DNA of 6,363 nt from an uncultured Gammaproteobacteria bacterium. GTDB lineage: Bacteria; Pseudomonadota; Gammaproteobacteria; Arenicellales; Poriferihabitantaceae. The stretch lies in assembly GCA_938021685.1 (NCBI GenBank), contig CALIFM010000032.1:1-6363 (forward strand), read 5' to 3'. The position numbers and the translations under genes were made by a program. Below are positions 1-5,178 of this stretch, one piece after another (within the stretch, counting starts at the first letter, position 1; the number at the start of each line of letters is the position of its first letter). The notes beneath the pieces were generated by a model. It was given only the letters and a program-made list of their open reading frames with translations. It had not been told where the DNA came from and did no database searches.

Positions 1-1
1 A

Positions 2-1021
2 GCCTGTTTTTTGGTGTTTGTTTATCCGCTTGGGCGTTTAAGTAATTGGGTTTTGCACGGTCATGGCCTCAGTTATCTAGCTGGCTTTGTGTTATGGCTG
101 CTCACTAGTGCCTTGATGTGGTATTCCTTTTCTGGCCCCAAAATGATTGTGCGCTATGTGATGGTGCATTGGATGGGAGCAAGCTTTGTGCTGATGAGCC
201 TCACTTTGCTGGCCGAAGTGCTCATTGGCGTGTTGCCGGTAGATGCTTCTGTTATCGCATGGTGGGCGCTAGTACTTGGTGTGCTGCTAGTATTACTTGC
301 TGTATTGCTTTCGCACCGCTTGGTGATTAAGAATGTGCAGCTAGCTAATTCTAAGCTAACTCAGTCACATCGTATGGTGCAAATCAGCGACGTGCATATT
401 GGTTCGCGCCAAGGTGGTTTTATGCGTCGTATTGTTAGCAAAATAAACGCCCAAAAACCTGATTCGGTGGTTGTTACGGGTGATTTAATTGATTCAAGTG
501 CTGTTGGGTTTGATGAGTTGGCGCCGCTGCAAGATTTAAATGCCCCCACCTATTTCGTCATTGGTAATCACGAGCGTTATGCTGATTTGACTAAGATGCT
601 TGGCATTGCTAAACAGCTTGGTATGATCACTCTACGACAAGCGGCCGCAACTCAAGGCGAGCTACAAATCATCGGTATTGACGATGCTGATCGTCGTGAC
701 CAGGTGGGCCAAATGCTGCCTAGCATTGCCGTTGATGCGACTAAGTTTGTGGTGTTGTTGTATCATCGGCCTGTGGGATGGACAGCTGCACGTGCGCAGG
801 GAGTGGATTTGATGTTGTCTGGCCATACGCATAACGGGCAAATCTTTCCGTTTAATTATCTAGTGAAGCAGCAGTTTGCGCGCATCAAGGGCCTGTATCA
901 GGCCGGAGAGGCGAGCTTGTACGTATCCAGTGGCACGGGCACTTGGGGGCCGCTAATGCGGCTGGGCTCGGCCAATGAAATCACTATCATTGATATGTCG
1001 CCTACCCAAACTGAACAGTAG
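2..1021 (+). CDS. Membrane-anchored calcineurin-like metallophosphoesterase (YkuE/YaeI type), 5' partial
   Basis: This is a binuclear-metal phosphoesterase fused to an N-terminal membrane domain. The frame is open to the left edge of the window, so the true start lies upstream; the TTG at 11 is an artefact of the cut. Numbering residues from that TTG, hydrophobic segments lie at about 21-40, 45-72 and 80-100. The catalytic domain then carries all the family metal motifs in order: D127-x-H129, GDLID at 157-161, GNHE at 185-188, H252 in YHRP, and GHTH at 271-274. The GHTHNGQIFPF stretch and the C-terminal VSSGTGTWGP are typical of the YkuE/YaeI branch. Known members hydrolyse phosphomono- or diesters, and the chlamydial relative LpxG cleaves UDP-diacylglucosamine in lipid A synthesis. 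The substrate here cannot be read from sequence. The active site should face the cytoplasm or periplasm next to the inner membrane, but I cannot settle the side. No metal ligand is missing. Confidence 0.92.
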   Translation, partial: ACFLVFVYPLGRLSNWVLHGHGLSYLAGFVLWLLTSALMWYSFSGPKMIVRYVMVHWMGASFVLMSLTLLAEVLIGVLPVDASVIAWWALVLGVLLVLLAVLLSHRLVIKNVQLANSKLTQSHRMVQISDVHIGSRQGGFMRRIVSKINAQKPDSVVVTGDLIDSSAVGFDELAPLQDLNAPTYFVIGNHERYADLTKMLGIAKQLGMITLRQAAATQGELQIIGIDDADRRDQVGQMLPSIAVDATKFVVLLYHRPVGWTAARAQGVDLMLSGHTHNGQIFPFNYLVKQQFARIKGLYQAGEASLYVSSGTGTWGPLMRLGSANEITIIDMSPTQTEQ

Positions 1022-1041
1022 CCAACTCGTTAAATTACGCC

Positions 1042-1071
1042 CTTACAACGGTTTTTTAATTCCAGTATGAT
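1042..1071 (+). promoter_or_regulatory. Possible sigma70-type promoter upstream of the acyltransferase gene
   Basis: CTTACA (1042-1047, four of six matches to the -35 consensus) is followed after 18 bases by TATGAT (1066-1071, five of six matches to the -10 consensus). A start near 1078 would leave a leader of about 90 bases before the ATG at 1171. The fit is only moderate and was found by eye. Confidence 0.3.
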
Positions 1072-1081
1072 CAGTGCTTCA

Positions 1082-1105
1082 AGGGTGAAAGCACGCCTAC
1101 TTTTT
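1082..1105 (+). terminator. Weak hairpin with T-run between the phosphoesterase and acyltransferase genes
   Basis: AGGGTG (1082-1087) can pair with CACGCCT (1092-1098) around an AAAG loop, with one bulged G at 1095, and is followed by a run of five T at 1101-1105. This resembles a short intrinsic terminator for the upstream phosphoesterase gene. The six-pair bulged stem is weak. If the promoter proposed just upstream is real, the hairpin would instead lie at the start of the acyltransferase leader. Confidence 0.22.
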
Positions 1106-1170
1106 GCTTAAAGCTTACGTATTTAAACTCTCGGACAGGTAAATATTTCAGTCTTTAGATTGCTAGTTTT

Positions 1171-2250
1171 ATGGCACAACGTATTCAATTCTTAGATGGT
1201 TTGCGCGGCTTGGCGATCATTCTGGTGATTCTTTTTCATGGTTATGCACGCTGGTGGGAGTATGTGCCCTATGCGCGTGAATACGCCAAGTATTTGGTGG
1301 TGCAAGAAGGTTGGTTAGGCGTGAATCTGTTTTTTATGATCTCTGGTTTTGTCATTCTGCTGACCCTAGAGAAATGCCAGGGTGTCTGGGAATTTCTATA
1401 TAGGCGTTGGTTGCGCTTGTTTCCTGCGATGCTGGTGGCTTCTTTGTTGGTGTTTTTTACTCAAACTTGGCTTAGCGAAGGCCCGAGCAAAGCATTGCAT
1501 CCCATTGACATACTGCCCGGCCTAAGCTTTATTGAACCAGACTGGCTGGCATCATTATTTGGCCAACCGGTAAAAAGCTTAGAGTACGCATTTTGGTCTT
1601 TATACGTAGAGGTCAAGTTTTATATTGTCGCCGCTGTGTTGTATTTTTGGAAAGGACGCAATGTGTTACTAGGTTTTTTGATCGCTGCTTATCTGTTAGT
1701 TTTGGCAATTAACTTATCGGATTTTGGCTTGCCGGGACCCTTCATTCAGCAAATTAGATGGCTAGATGAAACATTGTCACTACGTTATTTTGGCTGGTTT
1801 GCTTCTGGTGCGATGTTTTATGTGTTCTATACTTCACGCAATTGGGCATGGTTTGTCGCTGCCTTAGGCTTGGGTGTATTGTGCGGTTTTTTTGTGTGGC
1901 GACTGCAGTATGTTCCTCGCCCTTCCCTGATGGGGGTCAGCATTGTTTTATTATTTGCTGCTGTGCTGGTCACGCCGCTGTTGCAACGGCTGTTTAGCCT
2001 GCGCTGGATATTGTTTTTAGGTGCAGTTAGCTATCCCTTGTATCTCATCCACGAAAATGCACTGATCGCCTTCACAGTTAAATCAGATGGTCTTAATATG
2101 GCTTGGGGCCTTGGCCTCCCGCCCGGATTAATGATATTGCCGGGTTTGGCTCTGTTGGTGTTAGCCGCCTATTTGATTATGCGTTTTATCGAGCCAGTGA
2201 TCAAACGCTGGCTCAAATTCCCAAAAACTCCGGGAGCACGGGGTGCTTAG
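1171..2250 (+). CDS. Acyltransferase-3 family membrane acyltransferase (OafA/YrhL-like, membrane domain only)
   Basis: An integral inner-membrane enzyme of the acyltransferase-3 family. Such proteins pass acyl groups, often acetyl, to sugars of lipopolysaccharide O-antigen, exopolysaccharide, peptidoglycan or small molecules. The N-terminus has the family R-X10-H motif (R12 to H23 within LDGLRGLAIILVILFHG), then GVNLFFMISGFVI at 50-62, the RRWLRLFPA cluster at 78-86, W142-S-L-Y-V-E147, and near the C-terminus LGAVSYPLYLIHE at 283-295. About ten hydrophobic segments are visible, the last at about 320-340 followed by a basic tail. At 359 residues it is the membrane domain alone, with no C-terminal SGNH domain of the kind found in long OafA-type proteins. 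The ATG at 1171 lies just before the conserved motif, so the start is well supported, but no clear Shine-Dalgarno sequence precedes it. The acceptor is unknown: no glycan cluster is visible nearby. The gene converges on the ABC exporter gene with 15 bases between the stops. Confidence 0.93.
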   Translation: MAQRIQFLDGLRGLAIILVILFHGYARWWEYVPYAREYAKYLVVQEGWLGVNLFFMISGFVILLTLEKCQGVWEFLYRRWLRLFPAMLVASLLVFFTQTWLSEGPSKALHPIDILPGLSFIEPDWLASLFGQPVKSLEYAFWSLYVEVKFYIVAAVLYFWKGRNVLLGFLIAAYLLVLAINLSDFGLPGPFIQQIRWLDETLSLRYFGWFASGAMFYVFYTSRNWAWFVAALGLGVLCGFFVWRLQYVPRPSLMGVSIVLLFAAVLVTPLLQRLFSLRWILFLGAVSYPLYLIHENALIAFTVKSDGLNMAWGLGLPPGLMILPGLALLVLAAYLIMRFIEPVIKRWLKFPKTPGARGA

Positions 2251-2258
2251 TGCGTGCT
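2229..2258 (-). terminator. Possible terminator for the ABC exporter gene, inside the end of the acyltransferase gene
   Basis: On the minus strand just after the exporter stop, AGCAC and GTGCT (2235-2247) form a perfect five-pair hairpin with a three-base loop. A competing six-pair stem joins AGCACG (2235-2240) with CGTGCT (2253-2258). On the minus strand seven bases separate the hairpin from a run of five T (2224-2228), so the spacing is looser than in a textbook terminator. The stem overlaps the last acyltransferase codons. There is no T-run on the plus-strand side. Confidence 0.25.
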
Positions 2259-2265
2259 GTTAGCG

Positions 2266-4170
2266 CTAGAGATTACTTAAAAATCCACCTGATTGGCGTT
2301 GCCATAAATCAGCATACAAACCTTGTTGGTCGATCAATTCTTGATGTGTGCCGGCTTCAATAATTTTGCCTTGATCCATAATGACTAAGCGATCCATCGC
2401 GGCAATCGTAGACAAGCGATGCGCAATAGCAATAACGGTTTTGCCTTGCATCAGTTGACCTAAGCTTTCTTGGATAGCCTGTTCTACTTCTGAATCCAGG
2501 GCGCTGGTGGCTTCGTCTAAAATCAAGATGGGCGCATTTTTCAGTAGCACCCGTGCGATGGCAATGCGTTGGCGCTGGCCTCCAGACAGCTTAACACCAC
2601 GTTCGCCTACATGGGCTTCAAAACCTTTGCGCCCAGTCAGGTCTTCAAGTTCTGCAATAAACTCATCGGCCTTAGCTAATTTAGCTGCGGCCATTACTTC
2701 ATTAAAGCTTGCATCAGCGCGACCATAGCGAATGTTGTCGGTCACTGAGCGGTGCAGCAAACTAGTGTCTTGGGTGACCATACCAATTTGACCGCGTAGG
2801 CTGCTTTGGCCTAGTTTGGCAATGTTCTGTCCATCTATACGGATTTCACCGCTACCTACGTCGTAAAAGCGCAGCAGCAAATTGACTAAAGTGGATTTGC
2901 CTGCTCCAGAGCGGCCTACCAAACCGATTTTTTCGCCCGGTTTAATCGTTAGGCTGAACTGGTCAATAATGCCGCCTGCTTCGGCTTGCTCTTCTGTGCC
3001 ATCTGGGCTATCACTTACTACTTTAGGAATGTGTTTGCCGTAATTAAAGCTCACATGATCAAAAGTGATTTCACCGCCACTGACCTGTAATTCAGCGGCG
3101 TCTTGTTGGTCGGCCACTTTAATGTCGCGCGAGATAGTTTCAATGCCGTCTTGAATCACACCAATATTTTCAAACAAGCCGGCAATCTCCCATAAGATCC
3201 ACTGTGACATACCTTGCATGCGCATCACTAAGCCCATGGCAAAAGCAATGGCGCCCACAGTAACATTGCCCTGTTGCCATAGGTAGATAGACACTGCACC
3301 GATACTAAACAGCAGCGCGCTGTTCAGAAGTACAAGCACCATACTTAGCCAAGTAGACAGCCGCATTTGACGATACACAGTATCGAGAAATACCTGCATA
3401 CCTTCGCGTGCATAGTCATCTTCGGCATGACCGTCGGCGAACATTTTGACAGTGGTAATGTTGGTGTAGCTGTCTACCACTCGGCCAGTGACCATTGAGC
3501 GTGCTTCAGCTTGCTCAAATGAGATGTTGCGTAGCTTAGGGATAAAATAGCGCAAGGCGAGTACATAGCCCAGTAGCCAAAGTAGCATCGGGGCCGTGAG
3601 GCGCAAATCACTAGCAGCAAACAATACCATTGCGCCGATGAAGTACACTACAACATAAAGTAGTACCTCGGTTAACTTGATGACTGCATCGCGTACTCCG
3701 AGCGATGTTTGCATCATCTTGGTGGCAATGCGCCCCGCAAAATCATTTTGATAAAACTCCACGCTTTGGCGTAGCAAATAGCGATGTGCTTGCCAGCGGG
3801 TGCGCATCGCAAAATTGCCCAGCAGGCCTTGACTGCTGAATGATTCGTACATAAATTTAAGTAGTGGCAGCACCAAAAGTACGACTGTCCCGAGGCCGAT
3901 AAGCTTGCTGCGATGAACTTGCCAAAATGTATCGCGGTCGGAGGCAGCTAGCCAATCAACTAAACTTCCGACAAAAGAGAATAAGCCTACTTCCAACATT
4001 GAGATGATGATGGCCAAACTAGCGCTGACAGCAATCAGTGGCCAAAAGGGTTTGGCATAATGCACCACGAAACTGCGCAGAGTATTGGGCGGTTTTTTCG
4101 GTGGTGTATCGGGGAAGGGGCTGCAATAGCCTTCTAACCAAGTGTGAAAGCGATTGATCCAACTAATCAT
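2266..4170 (-). CDS. ABC exporter half-transporter, fused permease and ATPase (MsbA/MdlB-like)
   Basis: A type IV ABC exporter half-transporter of 634 residues that should work as a homodimer or heterodimer in the inner membrane, moving a lipid, drug or peptide outward with ATP. The membrane domain spans about 40-340, with hydrophobic segments near 43-60, 91-106, 165-187, 190-210, 275-297 and 303-325. The ATPase domain follows: A-loop Y377, Walker A GRSGAGKST at 419-427 (K425), Q-loop Q467, signature LSGGQ at 528-532, Walker B LILDE at 549-553 with catalytic E553, D-loop SALD at 556-559 and H-loop H584. All key residues are present, so a canonical ATPase site is expected. Odd points are a proline-rich cytoplasmic N-terminus (FPDTPPKKPPN at 19-29) before the first membrane segment and an acidic insertion at about 380-400 in the ATPase domain. 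No substrate can be assigned; true MsbA is an alternative but the N-terminal extension argues for another subgroup. The ATG at 4170 starts the recognisable family N-terminus; no Shine-Dalgarno is seen. Confidence 0.95.
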   Translation of the reverse strand: MISWINRFHTWLEGYCSPFPDTPPKKPPNTLRSFVVHYAKPFWPLIAVSASLAIIISMLEVGLFSFVGSLVDWLAASDRDTFWQVHRSKLIGLGTVVLLVLPLLKFMYESFSSQGLLGNFAMRTRWQAHRYLLRQSVEFYQNDFAGRIATKMMQTSLGVRDAVIKLTEVLLYVVVYFIGAMVLFAASDLRLTAPMLLWLLGYVLALRYFIPKLRNISFEQAEARSMVTGRVVDSYTNITTVKMFADGHAEDDYAREGMQVFLDTVYRQMRLSTWLSMVLVLLNSALLFSIGAVSIYLWQQGNVTVGAIAFAMGLVMRMQGMSQWILWEIAGLFENIGVIQDGIETISRDIKVADQQDAAELQVSGGEITFDHVSFNYGKHIPKVVSDSPDGTEEQAEAGGIIDQFSLTIKPGEKIGLVGRSGAGKSTLVNLLLRFYDVGSGEIRIDGQNIAKLGQSSLRGQIGMVTQDTSLLHRSVTDNIRYGRADASFNEVMAAAKLAKADEFIAELEDLTGRKGFEAHVGERGVKLSGGQRQRIAIARVLLKNAPILILDEATSALDSEVEQAIQESLGQLMQGKTVIAIAHRLSTIAAMDRLVIMDQGKIIEAGTHQELIDQQGLYADLWQRQSGGFLSNL

Positions 4171-4176
4171 GGTTTG

Positions 4177-4205
4177 ATAATAACAACTTTGTATAGCCTT
4201 GGCAG
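4177..4205 (-). promoter_or_regulatory. Possible promoter of the ABC exporter gene, very close to its ATG
   Basis: On the minus strand CTGCCA (4200-4205, four of six matches) and TATTAT (4177-4182, five of six) are 17 bases apart. The -10 box ends only six bases before the ATG at 4170, so transcription would begin at or next to the start codon. A second -10-like box, TATACA at 4190-4195, would give a leader of about 13 bases but has no good -35 partner. Confidence 0.3.
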
Positions 4206-4220
4206 CTTGATTGCACTAGC

Positions 4221-4249
4221 TGGAGAAAAGAATTGATCGCTGCTATGAT
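4221..4249 (+). promoter_or_regulatory. Extended -10 promoter of the Trm112-like gene
   Basis: TGGAGA (4221-4226, four of six matches to TTGACA), then 17 bases, then TATGAT (4244-4249, five of six matches to TATAAT). A TG at 4241-4242 completes the extended -10 form TGnTATGAT. Transcription would start near 4256 and leave about 20 bases before the ATG at 4276. This is the best promoter match in the window, judged by eye. Confidence 0.5.
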
Positions 4250-4275
4250 GATGTTTCGATTAACAGCACTTGACT

Positions 4276-4542
4276 ATGAAGCAAGCCCTACGTGATTTGC
4301 TCGTTTGCCCCATCAGCAAGCAACATTTGTTGCCAGTGGCGGACACGCGCTTGCAAAGCTTGTTGCAGCAGGCCGCTGCGCAAGGGCAGTTATTTTACGC
4401 TGATGGTGAAGTGGTGCAATCCACGCAATTTTTAGTCACTCAAAATAAAACCACCGTGTACAGCGTGGTAGACGGTATGCCGTGGTTGATGGAAAGTAAG
4501 CAAGTGTTGGTGCCGGATGAAGCAGAGGGGCACGAGGCGTAG
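4276..4542 (+). CDS. Small Trm112/YcaR-like protein (UPF0434-related)
   Basis: An 88-residue cytoplasmic protein. The N-terminal LLVCPISKQHL (8-18) and the C-terminal VYSVVDGMPWLM (61-72) match the two conserved ends of the Trm112p-like fold, as in E. coli YcaR (CPVCNGKL and FPLRDGIPVLL). Trm112 proteins act as small partners that stabilise methyltransferases; the role of bacterial YcaR-type proteins is not settled. Compared with the roughly 60-residue YcaR it has about 25 extra residues in the middle (about 23-50, Gln/Ala-rich). It keeps only one cysteine, C11, so the usual zinc ribbon cannot form in the standard way. I chose the ATG at 4276 over an in-frame TTG at 4270 because it sits at the usual distance before the CP motif. 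No Shine-Dalgarno is visible. In E. coli ycaR follows msbA and lpxK; here the gene lies divergent from an MsbA-like exporter. It ends 32 bases from the convergent csiV stop. Confidence 0.8.
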   Translation: MKQALRDLLVCPISKQHLLPVADTRLQSLLQQAAAQGQLFYADGEVVQSTQFLVTQNKTTVYSVVDGMPWLMESKQVLVPDEAEGHEA

Positions 4543-4574
4543 TGCATCGTAACCGGTGCCAGGCCAAGGCCGTG

Positions 4575-5120
4575 TTAGATTGGTACTACAATCAGCACCA
4601 CACCAAATTTAGCGTTGTCGTAATAATGGCGTTCCTTAAGTTTCATGCGCCGCTGCTCCTTCATGAAATACGCTTCGCCTGCACCGTTGTCGCCGTAAGG
4701 GCTATACATCAAATTTAGCTCGGCATATAGGCGGTTAGGTGCATATACTTGCACCGCACCTTTTAGGCTACCATCGGGGGTGTTGATCTGTACCAAGGGG
4801 GAACGCCCTTTGCTGCCCGATTTTTGGGTCCAGCGGTGTACGCTTACGATGCGATGTTGTGGGCTGCCCGATAGCGCCGTATGCACTTTGCCTAAATAGC
4901 TTAAGCTGCCGCCTGTTTCGCGTGGTTGGCTGCTTGCCAGCAAGGCATTGATGTTGTTACGCTGTTTTTGCGCCTGCGGACTATAAAAGTTCCAGTTCTC
5001 TCTGCTGCCGCTGTCATTACTAAATACCACCATTTCCACCAGATAGGTGCGTGCGGCAGCGTGGCTGCTGGCTAGTAAGCTGCAAAGTAAAAAGCAATAA
5101 AGGGCGAGCTGTTTTCTCAT
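4575..5120 (-). CDS. csiV: CsiV-like secreted peptidoglycan-associated protein, short form
   Basis: Predicted to be exported: residues 1-23 form a signal peptide with basic RK, a hydrophobic LALYCFLLCSLLA core and a cleavage site around SHA-A or AAA-R. The mature protein opens with RTYLVEMVVFSN (24-35), the typical CsiV start, and has IVSVHRWTQ (91-99), GAVQVYAPNRLYAELNL (121-137) and the C-terminal signature EQRRMKLKERHYYDNAKFGV (155-174), which matches the family's RRM...ELHYFDHPxFGV pattern. In Vibrio cholerae CsiV is a periplasmic peptidoglycan-binding protein needed for PBP1A activity through LpoA. At 181 residues this copy is clearly shorter than the roughly 250-300 I recall for Vibrio; the acidic middle region is what is missing, while both ends are intact, so it does not look broken. 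It lies 58 bases behind mfd on the same strand, which suggests co-transcription. The start ATG at 5120 is fixed by the signal peptide; there is no Shine-Dalgarno. Confidence 0.84.
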   Translation of the reverse strand: MRKQLALYCFLLCSLLASSHAAARTYLVEMVVFSNDSGSRENWNFYSPQAQKQRNNINALLASSQPRETGGSLSYLGKVHTALSGSPQHRIVSVHRWTQKSGSKGRSPLVQINTPDGSLKGAVQVYAPNRLYAELNLMYSPYGDNGAGEAYFMKEQRRMKLKERHYYDNAKFGVVLIVVPI

Positions 5121-5126
5121 GGTTGC

Positions 5127-5155
5127 ACTATAACAAATTTAATCGATGTTGCATA
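5127..5155 (-). promoter_or_regulatory. Possible internal promoter of csiV, very close to its ATG
   Basis: On the minus strand TATAGT (5127-5132, five of six matches to the -10 box) ends six bases before the csiV ATG. The hexamer 17 bases upstream, TATGCA (5150-5155), matches the -35 box at only three of six positions. If used, the transcript would start at about the ATG. csiV may equally be read only from upstream of mfd. Confidence 0.22.
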
Positions 5156-5165
5156 AGACCTGTGC

Positions 5166-5177
5166 TGCAAATTTGCA
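5166..5177. repeat. Perfect 12-base palindrome between mfd and csiV
   Basis: TGCAAATTTGCA is its own reverse complement and begins two bases after the mfd stop codon in the direction of transcription. As RNA it could fold only with a tight loop, so a DNA-binding site for a dimeric regulator or simple chance is more likely than a terminator. No T-run follows it. Confidence 0.4.
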
Positions 5178-5178
5178 A

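Noticed and set aside
11..13. TTG at 11 as the true start of the phosphoesterase
   Set aside because: The frame is open to the window edge, there is no ribosome binding site, and the first membrane segment seems to continue upstream.
361..549. Antisense open frame of 62 codons inside the phosphoesterase gene
   Set aside because: It lies opposite conserved catalytic motifs, resembles no family I know and has no start signals.
1028..1057. Run of six T at 1052-1057 after the phosphoesterase gene as a terminator
   Set aside because: The only stem before it is a four-pair CGTT/AACG with a long loop, too weak to call.
1067..1111. Short reading frame of 14 codons starting at ATG in the gap before the acyltransferase gene
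   Set aside because: Too short, no ribosome binding site and it overlaps the suggested promoter.
2103..2363. Open frame of 86 codons running from the acyltransferase gene into the exporter gene
   Set aside because: It is out of frame with two well-supported genes and its translation has no recognisable domain.
4270..4272. TTG as start of the Trm112-like gene
   Set aside because: The ATG six bases downstream is a stronger codon and fits the family N-terminus better.
4543..4574. GGCCAAGGCC between the convergent small gene and csiV as a terminator
   Set aside because: The loop would be two bases and no T-run follows on either strand.
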